A DNA stretch of 64,000 bases from Nocardia sp. SYP-A9097 (GTDB taxonomy: Bacteria > Actinomycetota > Actinomycetes > Mycobacteriales > Mycobacteriaceae). Positions 32,612 to 44,990 of this stretch are shown piece by piece. Where the stretch lies: positions 310,001 through 374,000 of the forward strand of contig NZ_WJIC01000001.1 in NCBI RefSeq assembly GCF_009649815.1. The letters are read 5' to 3'. The stretch's first letter is position 1, and the number at the start of each line of letters is the position of its first letter. The notes under the pieces were generated by a model. The model did no database searches and was not told the DNA's origin. It worked only from the letters and a program-made list of their open reading frames with translations. The position numbers were made by a program, and so were the translations under genes.

Positions 32612-34645
32612 TCAGTTGGGCGGCGGGTACGGATCAACCAATCCGCAGCGCTCGATCTCGTACTTGGGCACCCGATCGATGCGGTACTTCGAAAAGTCCA
32701 GCGCCTGCATCACATTGTGCCGCCACCGCTCGAAGGTCAGCGGCGACCGCGAGGACGCCAGCAGATCCTGGGTAGCCGGGCAGGACAGCGCGACTCGCGC
32801 CTGCGCCACCCACTTGTCATCCATGAACCAGGGCAGCCACGGCTTCTGATCCACCATGCCCGCGTCCACCACGACCCAGTCCGGGTAGAGGTTCTTGTCA
32901 TGCCCGATGCGGCCGTCGGAGAGCCGTTCGGTATGCGCCGCAAGCGGATACGCCAGACCCATCTGATCGATCACGCGGGTCTCGAGGGGCACGTTCATGC
33001 TGGTCATACCGAGATTCAGGAAGAAGACGGTATGTCCGGAGCGATCGCCCGGGATGGGTTGCGGCGGCGGTGCGATGTACCAGAACATGAAGGACGGCGA
33101 ATTCAGCAGCAGGCCGCCGTCGGGGGTATTGCGAATATCGCGGACCATGGCGCGCATGCGCGGATAGTCCAGATAGTCCTCGGCGCGGATCGGATGATCG
33201 TGACCGGTATTGAGCACGTAGTAGATTCGCTCGTCCACGATGCCGGTGGAGCTGATCTTTGTTCCGGTGGTGATGGCGGTGGTATTCGCCGCGAACAGCG
33301 CCCAGCCGGCCGTGCCGAGGAAACCGGCGAGCACCACCGCGAATGCCCAATCCGAGGCGCGCATACCGCGTTTGCGTACGCCGTCAGCACCGCCGAACAG
33401 CGTCTGCGGCACCCGGATCGGCAGCACCGCCACCGGCAGGATGAGGCAGAACAGTTGCGGCAGCAGCATGCGGCCGTGCATGAAGTCGCCGCCGACGCGG
33501 ATCTCGTATACCGTCAGCAGCAGGCCGCTGCTGACCATGAGCGCGACCACCGCCGCGGGGGTGTGCAGCCACCGGCTGAAGTCGTGAATCCGGCTGCGCC
33601 AGTTCTTGTCCGGCGTCTCGGCGGATTCGTCACCCTCGTCAGCGTGGCGACCGGTCTTGTTGTCATTGCGCCCCGACCACACCGCGAACGCGCCCGCCAC
33701 CGCGAGCAGGACCAGCGGCACCAGCAGCCAGTACGGGCCCACGAAATTCCACAGGTAGACGAAGCCCTGACTCCACTTCGCACCGCCCGCGTCCTTGGAT
33801 ACCGCCGTATTCGGGTAGGGCAGACCGTAATAGCCCATCCGCCAGACCTGGTACGCGACCGGCACCAGGCCCGCGACAAAGACGATGATCGCGCGCAGGA
33901 CGATCGGCCGCAGCCGGGTCTCGGGCAGTGGTGCGCAGAAGATCATGAGCAGCGCCAGAGCGCCCACGAGAGTCATCTCGGGGCGGATCAGCGGTGCCAG
34001 GCCGGCGAAGAACACCAGGCCGAAAAAGCTTGTCAGCCGGACCCGTTCGGCCTGGCTCCAGCGAATCAGCAACCACCACAGCACCGCCAGCCAGGCGATC
34101 ACCAGGCTGGATTCCAGGCCGGAGGTGGCGTAGTCGCGGGCCGGGGGCACGGCGATATAGACCAGCGCGCCCGCCGGAACCAGGAAGGCGGCCTTGGTGC
34201 CGCCCCACAGCCGGGCCGAGCCGAGCATGGCGAAGACGATGGCCACCACCGACAGCGTGAGCGCGATGCCGAGCACCACATACTCCAGCCGCAATTGGGT
34301 CAGCCAGCTGAAGAACCAGACCAGATAGGTCCAGGCGGTACTGGTATTGGTTTCGACGCGTTCGCCCGCATTGAAGACGGGGCCGTTGCCCGCCATCAGG
34401 TTTCGCACCGTGCGCAGCACGATCAGGCCGTCGTCGGCGATCCAGCGCCGCTGCCAGCCGCCGGCTGCGAATAGGGTCGCGGTCGCGATGATCCCACCGA
34501 TGAAGACAGTGCGGGATAGTCGCGAGAAACGGCGTCCGGACGAATCCGCACGCCGATGGTTACGCCCGAGCGGCAATTGTGCCGTCGGCGCGCCCCCCTC
34601 TCGCTCTTCTCCCTCTACCACGTCAGGTGAGATAGACAGCGACAC
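32612..34645 (-). CDS. aftB: Terminal arabinofuranosyltransferase AftB
   Basis: A 677-residue GT-C integral membrane protein. A cytoplasmic N-terminus precedes the first membrane segment (near 45-65); a loop with the acidic motif IADDGLIVLRTVRNL and NTSTAWTYL follows; many hydrophobic segments run to about residue 400; and a soluble C-terminal domain comes last. This matches AftB (Rv3805c family), which adds the terminal beta-1,2-linked arabinofuranose to arabinogalactan from decaprenyl-phospho-arabinose. Those residues later carry the mycolates attached by the neighbouring mycolyltransferases. The start overlaps the end of ubiA by 23 bases. Synteny and motifs agree. Confidence 0.92.
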   Translation of the reverse strand: MSLSISPDVVEGEEREGGAPTAQLPLGRNHRRADSSGRRFSRLSRTVFIGGIIATATLFAAGGWQRRWIADDGLIVLRTVRNLMAGNGPVFNAGERVETNTSTAWTYLVWFFSWLTQLRLEYVVLGIALTLSVVAIVFAMLGSARLWGGTKAAFLVPAGALVYIAVPPARDYATSGLESSLVIAWLAVLWWLLIRWSQAERVRLTSFFGLVFFAGLAPLIRPEMTLVGALALLMIFCAPLPETRLRPIVLRAIIVFVAGLVPVAYQVWRMGYYGLPYPNTAVSKDAGGAKWSQGFVYLWNFVGPYWLLVPLVLLAVAGAFAVWSGRNDNKTGRHADEGDESAETPDKNWRSRIHDFSRWLHTPAAVVALMVSSGLLLTVYEIRVGGDFMHGRMLLPQLFCLILPVAVLPIRVPQTLFGGADGVRKRGMRASDWAFAVVLAGFLGTAGWALFAANTTAITTGTKISSTGIVDERIYYVLNTGHDHPIRAEDYLDYPRMRAMVRDIRNTPDGGLLLNSPSFMFWYIAPPPQPIPGDRSGHTVFFLNLGMTSMNVPLETRVIDQMGLAYPLAAHTERLSDGRIGHDKNLYPDWVVVDAGMVDQKPWLPWFMDDKWVAQARVALSCPATQDLLASSRSPLTFERWRHNVMQALDFSKYRIDRVPKYEIERCGLVDPYPPPN

Positions 34646-35603
34646 CTACCGCTCCGATCCAGGCGATTGCGAGGAACTGGAGGACCCGGTCCCCCAGGGC
34701 GATCTCTTCAGGTTCACCGGCTTCACCGCCGTCGACATCCACCGCGTAGCGCAGGATCGCGATGGTGAACGGGATCATGGAGATCGCGAACCAATCGGTT
34801 TCCTTGATACGGCCCTGTTCGAACGCCCACAGCCCGTAGAACACGACCACCGCGGTGGCCGAGACGGTCCAGACGAAACGCAGGTAGGTAGCGGTGTAGT
34901 ACTGCAGCGACTTGCGGATCTTCGCACCGGTGTCGAGCGCGATCTTCAACTCTGCGTAGCGCTTTCCGGCCGCCATGAACAGCGAACCGAACGCCATGAT
35001 GAGCAGGAACCACTGGGAGAGCTTGATATCCGCAGCCGCCCCACCGGCCACCGCACGCAGCAGGAAGCCGGAGGAGACGATGCAGATATCGAGTACGGCC
35101 TGATGCTTGAGGCCGAAGCAGTAGGCGAGCTGGATACCGATGTACACGGCCATCACGACCGCCAGATGCCAGGACGCGACGAAGGACAGCGCGATCGAGG
35201 CGACCAGCAGCACGATCGAGAGCGCGTAGGCCAGATTCACCGGCACCACGCCAGCCGCGATCGGGCGGTAGCGCTTGGTCGGGTGGGCCCGGTCGGCCTC
35301 CACGTCCAGCGCGTCGTTGACCAGGTAGATGCCCGAGGCCGCCATGCAGAAGACCACGAACGCGATGGCGACATGGCCGAGCACCGACATATCGGTGAGC
35401 ACCAGGTCACCGGCGGCGGTCTTACCCGCGGCCAGTGGCGCGGCGAGCACCAGTACGTTCTTGACCCACTGCCGCGGGCGCATGGCCTTGATCAGGCCAC
35501 CGGCCAGGGTCTTGGGCGGGCCCTTGACAACTGCCTCGTCCAGCTCGGTGCTGGTCGGCTCTTCGCTCATGTCAACAAGGGCTCTTTCTTCCTGAGCGGT
35601 CAC
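34623..35603 (-). CDS. ubiA: Decaprenyl-phosphate phosphoribosyltransferase (DPPR synthase)
   Basis: A 326-residue UbiA-superfamily membrane protein with about nine hydrophobic segments and the prenyl-phosphate motif NDALDVEAD. It corresponds to Rv3806c, which transfers phosphoribose from PRPP to decaprenyl phosphate, the first committed step towards the arabinose donor DPA. The GTG start overlaps the stop of the phosphatase gene upstream, as expected for coupled translation; an ATG 11 codons later is a less likely start. Its place between the phosphatase and aftB is the same as in mycobacteria. Confidence 0.93.
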   Translation of the reverse strand: MTAQEERALVDMSEEPTSTELDEAVVKGPPKTLAGGLIKAMRPRQWVKNVLVLAAPLAAGKTAAGDLVLTDMSVLGHVAIAFVVFCMAASGIYLVNDALDVEADRAHPTKRYRPIAAGVVPVNLAYALSIVLLVASIALSFVASWHLAVVMAVYIGIQLAYCFGLKHQAVLDICIVSSGFLLRAVAGGAAADIKLSQWFLLIMAFGSLFMAAGKRYAELKIALDTGAKIRKSLQYYTATYLRFVWTVSATAVVVFYGLWAFEQGRIKETDWFAISMIPFTIAILRYAVDVDGGEAGEPEEIALGDRVLQFLAIAWIGAVGVAVYLT

Positions 35604-36171
35604 TTCGCGAGTCTCTTTTCGGCGGCAAGCACAACAGCGGCTGATGCGGCGCCCAGCGCGGAACCGGCGAGCACGTCGGATGGGTAATGCACCCCGAGGA
35701 CGACCCGGGACAGCAGCATCGGCGGGACGAGCACCGCGGGCAAGGGTAACCCGGTGAGCCTGCCGAGCAACACAGCCGCTGCCGTGGTGGATGTCGCGTG
35801 CGAGGACGGGAAGCTCAGCTTGCTCGGCGTCGACACGTTGACCTGCACCGATGGATCATTCGGGCGGGGACGGCGGACAATCCGCTTGATCACCACGGAC
35901 GCGGCGTGCGCGCCGAACGCGCCGACCGCGACCCCGGCCCACTGGCGGCGGCGCGGCTTGTCGGCGAGGGCGCCGACCGCCGCGATGCCGATCCAGCCGA
36001 GCGAATGCTCGCCGAAATGCGACATTCCACGCGCGGCCTTGATGACGGCCGGATGCTGACCTATGGTGCCCTGCACCAGGTTCAGGATCTTGACCTCGGG
36101 CGGCGCGGCCGGAGCCGGAGCCTCCGGAACCACATGCAATCCGCGGTCGGCCTCGGCGGCCTGGCTCGCTG

Positions 36172-36175
<4 letters not shown>
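35600..36175 (-). CDS. PAP2 phosphatase, likely DPPR phosphatase
   Basis: A 191-residue PAP2-family membrane protein. All three signature motifs are visible: KRIVRRPRP, PSSHATS and SRVVLGVHYPSD. It corresponds to Rv3807c, the proposed decaprenyl-phosphoryl-5-phosphoribose phosphatase acting directly after UbiA. The ATG at 36175 overlaps the stop of glfT2 by four bases. A longer in-frame start inside glfT2 is rejected because it would read an Arg/Glu-rich stretch unlike the family. Confidence 0.88.
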
Positions 36176-39437
<3,262 letters not shown>

Positions 39438-39578
39438 TTATTTGCTCAATATTCACCAAACCACTTACAGGCGCTTCATTCAGGCTGTATTACATACGCA
39501 CCAGACTGAGCATCCGTCCAGTTTGTAGCCGTGCAGCCAGCACGCGGCCGTGCCCCCCGCTCGACCCGGAAGACCTCG

Positions 39579-40808
39579 ATGACCATGCGGTTCCCCCGCC
39601 TCGCCCCATTTGTGGGTGCGCTCACCCTCTCCGCGCTACTGAGCACAGCTGCCCTCATTCCAGGCGCTGCCCCCGCGCATGCCGATGAGGAGACCCTCGC
39701 CTCGATGCCGGTCGCCGAATCGGCCGGCCTCTGTGGCAACGGTGCGGCAAGCTTCGACGACATTGTCACCAATGCCGCCACCGCGATCCGCACCCTGGTT
39801 CCGGCGGGCCAGCTGGTCGCCTTCGATCAGCAGGTGAACGACTTCCGGCAGAGCATCGCGACCGTGCACGTGCACCGGCGCGGGCTGCCCGACAGCCCGG
39901 TCGGGACGGGTGACCGGCTCGAATTCCTCGATGATCCGATCGTGTCGTACCTGGTGAACAACCTGGACGCGATCCGCACCGGGCGCATCGACAACACCGT
40001 GTCGCTGTCCCGGATCACCGTCGCCGATGTGGTCGAGGTGTTCATTCTCGGCACCCGCATCGTGAAGATTCCGGCGCAGCTGGCCGCGAGCCTGGTCCCG
40101 ACCGCGGGCTTCATTCTCAAGCCGATCGTCGGCGCGATCTTCAATGGCGTGAAGTCCCTGGCCCGCTCGGTACAGGCGCAGCTGGCCCGGAACTGCAACG
40201 CCGCCAACGCGTATGAGAAGTTGACGCTCGAGCCGCTGCCGGACGAGCATGTCGCGGTACCGCAGCCGCTGCTGGATCTGGCCAATCAGCTGGTCAAGGC
40301 CGACGGCACCTGCACCCCGCTGGCCGAACTCAAGACCTCCGATCTGGTCGAGCGCTCGCGCACCTTCCTCACCCAAACCGCCGGTCTCCCGGTCGATCCC
40401 GCCGCCGTGCAGGCCAATGCCGATGCGCTGCAGGGCTTCCTGCGGGACAACCGGGTCGCCGACGCGGTCACCATGCGCCGCATCGAACAGCTCGGCCCGC
40501 TGGTGAACGCCATGGACTACGGCCCGATGACGTTCCTGGCCAACCTCGGCTTCGACATCTACGAGGGCAAGGCCCTGAACACGGTCCCGCTGGCGGATGT
40601 GAAGGTGGAGAACGCCTTCGACCTCATCACCCTCACCCTGGACACCACCAGCCTGCTCATCACCGTGGGCAGCACCGTCGCCGGTTTCACCGGTGTGGCC
40701 TCGGCCGTCACCACGCCGCTGGGTATCGCGCAGACCCTCGCGTTCGCGCCGACCACCTACGGCATGCCGATCCTGCGCGGTGTCATGCAGTCCATGTGCG
40801 CCGCCTGA
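39579..40808 (+). CDS. Secreted helical protein of unknown function
   Basis: A 409-residue protein. A clear signal peptide (MTMRFPRLAPFVGALTLSAL) has a likely cleavage after APAHA. The mature part is Ala/Leu-rich and mostly helical, with hydrophobic stretches near VEVFILGTRIVKIPAQ and LLITVGSTVAGFTGVASAV that could insert in or lie on the membrane; two Cys pairs are possible. I do not recognise the family. It is divergent from glf, the position of the exported Rv3810 in M. tuberculosis, but I see no sequence resemblance. The ATG at 39579 has GGAAG upstream and starts the signal peptide cleanly. Confidence 0.8.
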   Translation: MTMRFPRLAPFVGALTLSALLSTAALIPGAAPAHADEETLASMPVAESAGLCGNGAASFDDIVTNAATAIRTLVPAGQLVAFDQQVNDFRQSIATVHVHRRGLPDSPVGTGDRLEFLDDPIVSYLVNNLDAIRTGRIDNTVSLSRITVADVVEVFILGTRIVKIPAQLAASLVPTAGFILKPIVGAIFNGVKSLARSVQAQLARNCNAANAYEKLTLEPLPDEHVAVPQPLLDLANQLVKADGTCTPLAELKTSDLVERSRTFLTQTAGLPVDPAAVQANADALQGFLRDNRVADAVTMRRIEQLGPLVNAMDYGPMTFLANLGFDIYEGKALNTVPLADVKVENAFDLITLTLDTTSLLITVGSTVAGFTGVASAVTTPLGIAQTLAFAPTTYGMPILRGVMQSMCAA

Positions 40809-40827
40809 TTCATCAGCGTCAGATGTG

Positions 40828-40857
40828 AACGGCCCGGGCACTGCGCCCGGGCCGTTT
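40828..40857 (+). terminator. Terminator of the secreted protein gene
   Basis: AACGGCCCGGGC (40828-40839) pairs perfectly with GCCCGGGCCGTT (40845-40856) over a 5-base loop, 17 bases past the stop. The T-run is short, but the stem is very stable. Confidence 0.85.
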
Positions 40858-40903
40858 CGCGTTTCAGCGGCAGCCGATCAGGCTGTGCGGTGCGGGTTTT
40901 CGC

Positions 40904-41554
40904 TCAGGCGTAGGGGTAGGGCATATAGCCCTGCTGGGCCGGCGGCGGGTTCTTGCCGGCGGCGATCCAGCGGCCGGTGGGCGGTACGGCGGCGAGCACG
41001 AGAATCAGCAGTCCGACCCCGAGGCCGATGACGTCCGGGCCGGTCGGGTTCTTGACCATGCCGACGACACTGCCGATCAGACCGATCGAGGTGAGCACGA
41101 TCAGCATGACGCGTCCGGCCGTTTTCCGGGCGAGTAGTAGTAGCGCGCCGACGAACCACAGAATGCCCATCACCAGGACGAAAACTCCCAGGCCGATAAT
41201 GACCGTGGTCGCGTCGTCGAGCGATGAGCTGTAGTCGTCCGACGAGTAACTCGACCTGAAGCTCGCGGCGAAGATGATCATGGCGAGACCGCCGAATCCG
41301 GCCAGGACGGCGAAGATGATCGACAGCACCGCGGCGGTGATGGCGGTGGCACCACTGGGCGGTTGGGTGGGGTAGCCGCCGGGATAATTCGGCTGGGGAT
41401 ACCCGGAACCCGGTTGGGGATAACCCGGTTGGGGATAACCGGGCTGTGCATAACCCGGTTGCTGATAGGCGGGCTGTGGATATCCCGGTTGCTCATATCC
41501 CGGCACGGGCTGCCCCTGGCCCGGATATTCCGGCTGACCGTACGGATAACTCAT
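40904..41554 (-). CDS. PGYPQ-rich small membrane protein
   Basis: A 216-residue protein. The first 65 residues are a Pro/Gly/Tyr/Gln-rich cytoplasmic tail built from short PQPGY-like units. Four hydrophobic segments follow (near 70-95, 115-140, 145-165 and 170-190), then a short tail. This layout is common among actinobacterial small membrane proteins of unknown role; the tail may bind partners or form condensates. The ATG follows GGGAGGG. It is a single gene on the minus strand, convergent with the secreted protein gene. Confidence 0.82.
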   Translation of the reverse strand: MSYPYGQPEYPGQGQPVPGYEQPGYPQPAYQQPGYAQPGYPQPGYPQPGSGYPQPNYPGGYPTQPPSGATAITAAVLSIIFAVLAGFGGLAMIIFAASFRSSYSSDDYSSSLDDATTVIIGLGVFVLVMGILWFVGALLLLARKTAGRVMLIVLTSIGLIGSVVGMVKNPTGPDVIGLGVGLLILVLAAVPPTGRWIAAGKNPPPAQQGYMPYPYA

Positions 41555-41787
41555 GGGTCCCTCCCCCGGTGTCGCTTGGCGCGAACTCTACCGCGCCGCA
41601 CCGACACCGGCGATCTCATTTCACCCCGTGTGACCTGCACGGCAACAACCTCTTCCGATGCTATGACCGAAAGGGGTTGCGGCTTTATCCAATTAGAGCC
41701 GCGCCACGGCGAATGGTCACCCAGTCGTAGTGCCGCTGCACTGCAAGTTGACGTAGCGCCAAGGTCAAGGCCCCGTTCCGTTCTCGA

Positions 41788-42051
41788 CTAGCGGTCGTAG
41801 ATGTCGCGGCGGTGCCCAACCTGTACAACCAGGATCACCAACCGGCCGTCCTCGATCCGATAGATCAGCCGATAATCGCCGATTCGAAGCCGATAGCCTT
41901 CTCTACCAACAAGTTTCCGTACATCTGCGGTCGTGTTGTAGGGATCATCTCCCAGTTTCGAGAGCTCGGTGAGAATGCGCAATGCCTGGGTTTGCGGTAT
42001 AGCCCGCAAGGCACGAGCAGCTGAAGGCAGGAACTCGAATCTGTATTTCAC
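41788..42051 (-). CDS. RelE/ParE-family toxin
   Basis: An 87-residue protein with the RelE-fold pattern YRFEFLPSAARALRAIP, YRLRIGDYRLIYRIED and VVQVGHRRDIYD. Family members cleave mRNA on the ribosome. The GTG start lies inside the last codons of the antitoxin gene (GTGA overlap), typical of type II toxin-antitoxin operons. A longer start within the antitoxin frame is rejected because it would add an unrelated Gly/Arg-rich leader. Confidence 0.9.
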   Translation of the reverse strand: MKYRFEFLPSAARALRAIPQTQALRILTELSKLGDDPYNTTADVRKLVGREGYRLRIGDYRLIYRIEDGRLVILVVQVGHRRDIYDR

Positions 42052-42317
42052 CCCGCCGCCTGCTCCCCGAACATGTCGGCGATCAACTCGGCCATCGACA
42101 CCCGCGGCTGATCCTTTTCCGCTTCCCACGCATCATCGGCTTTTCGGGCGAGCAGCTCGTCTTCCGCATCCTCGATGGTCTTGAAGACGTCGATCGGTAT
42201 CAATGCCGCGGTTGGCTGACCGTCACGAGTGATCACGGTGTATTCGCCCGCTTCGGCGGCGTCCAAGCGCGCCGAGAGGTTCTCGCGTAGCTGGCGCACA
42301 TTGATCGTGTCAGTCAT
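42048..42317 (-). CDS. YefM/Phd-family antitoxin
   Basis: An 89-residue protein. The N-terminal DNA-binding domain starts TDTINVRQLRENLSARLDAAEAGEYTVI in pattern and has GQPTAALIPID; the C-terminal toxin-neutralising tail is acidic. It binds and neutralises the downstream RelE-like toxin and should repress its own promoter in the 157 bases shared with the divergent protease gene. The ATG at 42317 is the family-typical start. Confidence 0.9.
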   Translation of the reverse strand: MTDTINVRQLRENLSARLDAAEAGEYTVITRDGQPTAALIPIDVFKTIEDAEDELLARKADDAWEAEKDQPRVSMAELIADMFGEQAAG

Positions 42318-42474
42318 AGTGTCGAGCGTACTCGGTAGTGTGTACACCACGCTTCGCCGAACTTGTGGAACAACTTGCTTCGGTGATACAGCGCATGACA
42401 CGATCGCCCCGCGCGGTGGCGGAGACCGGTATTCATCGCGCCGCTCGAAATCTTTTCCGGGGGATGAGGAATCA

Positions 42475-43206
42475 ATGTTCGTAACGGGCCGCGCCCGCAT
42501 GCTGTCCTGGGCGGCCATCGCCGTCACCGCATTGAGCACCTCCGTGCTGTTCTCCGGGACGGCCGACGCCGCGCCGCCGGTGACGCTCGGCGGGGGCTCC
42601 GGTATCTATGTCGAGCAGCTCGATGATCCGAGCAGCACGGCCGATTGCACCCTCACCTCCATCGGTTACGACCGCGACGGCAAGTTGGTCGGCCTGACCG
42701 CCGGGCACTGCGGTGAGGTCGGCGCGCGGATCGCCGCCGAGTACACCCGCAGCGGTGGTATCGGTGTGATCGCCAATAAGAGCGCCGGAAATGACTGGGC
42801 GGTAATCGTTTTCGATCCGTCCCGGGTCAATCCGACCAAGCAGGTCGCGCAATCGGTGATCAACAGTGTCGGCGCGCCGCCGGTTATCGGTGATATCGCC
42901 TGCAAGAACGGCCGCACCACCGGCTACACCTGTGGCCCGGTGTGGGAGGCCACGCCGAATTGGTTCCGCAGCCAGGTCTGCGCCAATCACGGCGACTCCG
43001 GCGCACCGGTGATCCTGGGTGATCGTCTGGTCGGAATGGTCGTCGCCGGAACCGATTTCGATGCCGGTCCGATCTCGATCGAGCTCCCCGCCTGCAAGGG
43101 TGCGGGCGATCTGATCCATGAGCCCGAGCTCTCCACCACCATTTCTATGGTGCTGGCCGATATCGACCGCCACGGCGGCGCGGGTGCGGGCTTCCGCCCC
43201 TTCTGA
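42475..43206 (+). CDS. Secreted trypsin-like serine protease
   Basis: A 243-residue protein with a signal peptide ending near TADAAPP. The chymotrypsin-fold catalytic triad is visible: His in GLTAGHCG, Asp in GNDWAVIVFD and Ser in NHGDSGAPV. Cys residues are placed for disulfides (DCTLTS with AGHC; ACKNG with GYTCG; VCANHG). There is no long pro-region, unlike alpha-lytic-type proteases, so it may be made in near-active form. The start is the ATG before FVTGRARML, behind GGGGATGAGG. A bidirectional terminator follows. The target is unknown. Confidence 0.85.
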   Translation: MFVTGRARMLSWAAIAVTALSTSVLFSGTADAAPPVTLGGGSGIYVEQLDDPSSTADCTLTSIGYDRDGKLVGLTAGHCGEVGARIAAEYTRSGGIGVIANKSAGNDWAVIVFDPSRVNPTKQVAQSVINSVGAPPVIGDIACKNGRTTGYTCGPVWEATPNWFRSQVCANHGDSGAPVILGDRLVGMVVAGTDFDAGPISIELPACKGAGDLIHEPELSTTISMVLADIDRHGGAGAGFRPF

Positions 43207-43216
43207 TCTCAGCTGT

Positions 43217-43262
43217 GAAAACGGCGTGGGCCCCGAGTGTTTCGGGACCCATGCCGTTTTTT
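43217..43262. terminator. Bidirectional terminator between protease and reductase genes
   Basis: AAAACGGCGTGGGCCC and GGGACCCATGCCGTTTT form a long near-perfect stem with A-rich and T-rich flanks, so it can stop transcription from both convergent genes (ends at 43206 and 43274). Confidence 0.9.
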
Positions 43263-43273
43263 ATTGCGCCACT

Positions 43274-43912
43274 TCAGTATCCGGCGGTGAATCGGACGCG
43301 GTGGTGTTTGGGGTGTTCGGCCTCATCGAGTAGGGCCATCGCGAGGTCTTCCATCGAAATCGCTGAATTGCCTTCGTCATCGGCGATGAGTTCGTGTGCG
43401 CCGAGGCGGTAGGAGCCGGTGCGTTCGCCGGGTTCGAGCAGGGCGGACGGACTGAGGTAGGCCCAGTCGACCTTGGTGCCGGATTCTTCGAATACAGCCA
43501 GCTGGTCATTGCAGGCGGTGGCGATCGGCAGTAGTTCGGCGGGGAAGCCGGGCTGATCGCTGAGGATCGCATCGGTGCCGGGCACGATGAGGCTGCCCGC
43601 GCCGCCGACCACCAGCAGGCGAATCTCGCTGTCCGCCAAGGCTTCCAGCAGCGCCGCGGCCACCTTGGACAGTTCGTGCTCATCACCGATGCCGGGGCGG
43701 GTCGCGCTGATCACCAGGTCGCTGCCCGCCACGGCGTATCTGATCTGTTCGGCGTCGGTGGCGTCGGCCTCGACGACCCGGACCTCCTCGGGCAGTCCGC
43801 GCACTTTACCGGCGTCGCGGGAGACGGCCCGGACCCGATGTCCCCGGCTCAGCGCCTCGGTGATGACACGGCTGCCGACCCCGCCGGTGGCTCCGAAAAC
43901 GGTGATACGCAT
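43274..43912 (-). CDS. NAD(P)-binding NmrA/SDR-like protein
   Basis: A 212-residue Rossmann protein with the nucleotide motif VFGATGGVGSRVI at the N-terminus and an Asp-containing VVEADATD after the second strand. It resembles atypical short-chain dehydrogenases (NmrA-like/SDR_a5), which sense or use NAD(P)H. It follows the EamA exporter gene by 45 bases in the same direction and has a strong AAGGAG site, so it is probably co-regulated with it by the MarR protein. The substrate is unknown. Confidence 0.82.
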   Translation of the reverse strand: MRITVFGATGGVGSRVITEALSRGHRVRAVSRDAGKVRGLPEEVRVVEADATDAEQIRYAVAGSDLVISATRPGIGDEHELSKVAAALLEALADSEIRLLVVGGAGSLIVPGTDAILSDQPGFPAELLPIATACNDQLAVFEESGTKVDWAYLSPSALLEPGERTGSYRLGAHELIADDEGNSAISMEDLAMALLDEAEHPKHHRVRFTAGY

Positions 43913-43957
43913 GACTTTCGAACTCCTTCGATAAATTGGCTGCGGGTGTGTTTCGAG

Positions 43958-44887
43958 TCAGGCCGCGATGCGGGCGGCCGACTTCGCCACCGGTTCGGTC
44001 GCGGGCTTGGGAGCGGTCGCGGTCTGGCCGAGCAGGGTGCCGCCGAGCACGACCACCATGCCGAGCACCTGCAGCGGCGCGAGCGACTGGCCGAGGGCGA
44101 TCCAGCCGATAATGGTGGCCGAGAGCGGGCTCAGCAGTCCGAGGAAAGCGACCGAGGTGGCATTGGTGCGGGCCAGGCCGCGGAACCAAATGGCATATGC
44201 GAGAGCGGTTCCGATGAGTCCGAGGTATAGGTAGCCGGCGATATTGCGGCCATCCAACGCGGGCGGCATGCCCTCGGTGAGGAGTGCGAGAGGTACCAGC
44301 ATCAGACCACCGGCGGTGAGTTGCCAGCCGGTCATGGTCAGCGGCGTGACGCCTTCGGGGCGTCCCCAGCGCTTGGTCATGACGGTGCCCGCGGCCATGG
44401 AGGCGGCGCCGCCGAGTCCGGCGATCACGCCGATGGTGTCGAGTGCGGCCGAGGCGCGTAGTACCACCAGGCCGACTCCGGCGATTCCGATAAGCGCCGC
44501 AAGGATTTTCCGGGTGGTGAGTCGGTCATTGAGGGCCAGCGCGGCCAATCCCAGCGCGATCAGCGGTGCGGCGGCGCCGAGCACCCCGGCAACGCCGCCC
44601 GGCAGCCGGTAGGCCGCGAGGAACAGCAGCGGCATGAACGCCCCGATATTCAGCACGCCGAGAATGCCTGCCTTCCATACCCATTCGCCGTGCGGCAGTT
44701 TGCGGGTGATGGCGAGCAGCAGCAGTCCGGCGGGCAGGGCGCGCATGAGTGCGGTGAACATGGGCCGGTCCGGCGGCAGGAATTCGGTGGTGATCGCGTA
44801 GGTGGAGCCCCACACCAGCGGTGCGAGTCCGGTGAGCGCGAGGGTTCCGGCGTAGCCCGAAACGCTGCCGCGGGTGATGGTGGTCAT
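43958..44887 (-). CDS. EamA-family (DMT) transporter
   Basis: A 309-residue protein with ten hydrophobic segments in two EamA repeats (for example FMPLLFLAAYRLPGGVAGVLGA and ATSVAFLGLLSPLSATIIGWIALGQ by position). Members export metabolites or drugs. The ATG at 44887 sits behind GAGGAG; an upstream in-frame Met would read through the operator and is rejected. It is divergent from a MarR gene with palindromic sites between, the usual layout of a regulated exporter. Confidence 0.87.
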   Translation of the reverse strand: MTTITRGSVSGYAGTLALTGLAPLVWGSTYAITTEFLPPDRPMFTALMRALPAGLLLLAITRKLPHGEWVWKAGILGVLNIGAFMPLLFLAAYRLPGGVAGVLGAAAPLIALGLAALALNDRLTTRKILAALIGIAGVGLVVLRASAALDTIGVIAGLGGAASMAAGTVMTKRWGRPEGVTPLTMTGWQLTAGGLMLVPLALLTEGMPPALDGRNIAGYLYLGLIGTALAYAIWFRGLARTNATSVAFLGLLSPLSATIIGWIALGQSLAPLQVLGMVVVLGGTLLGQTATAPKPATEPVAKSAARIAA

Positions 44888-44906
44888 CGTCAGCTCCTCA
44901 TTGATA

Positions 44907-44922
44907 ATCTCAACGTTGAGAT
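44907..44922. promoter_or_regulatory. MarR operator O1, perfect palindrome
   Basis: ATCTCAACGTTGAGAT is a perfect 16-base palindrome in the 103-base divergent region, 20 bases upstream of the exporter start. A near copy lies 45 bases away (44952-44967). The length is right for a winged-helix dimer. Confidence 0.8.
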
Positions 44923-44951
44923 AAAACCATCGAGATACCTCAGCGTCAAGT

Positions 44952-44967
44952 ATCTTCACGTTGAGAT
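44952..44967. promoter_or_regulatory. MarR operator O2, imperfect copy
   Basis: ATCTTCACGTTGAGAT matches O1 at all but two positions and lies 24 bases upstream of the MarR start. Another half-site-like CGTTGAGA follows at 44974-44981, next to the MarR ribosome site. Together they suggest autoregulation and co-repression of the exporter. Confidence 0.75.
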
Positions 44968-44990
44968 TATTTCCGTTGAGAGGATTCCAG

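Noticed and set aside
32522..34474. 650-codon plus-strand frame opposite aftB
   Set aside because: His/Arg/Gln-rich antisense reading; aftB on the other strand has membrane segments, motifs and synteny.
39636..40841. Minus-strand frame opposite the secreted protein gene
   Set aside because: The plus strand has a signal peptide, ribosome site and terminator; the antisense product has none.
41380..41530. Short repeats that could suggest a CRISPR array
   Set aside because: They are in-frame codon repeats of a PGYPQ tail, with no uniform repeats or unique spacers.
41788..42317. Toxin-antitoxin pair as a prophage maintenance module
   Set aside because: It lies 6-7 kb from the tail genes among ordinary chromosomal genes, so there is no positive link.
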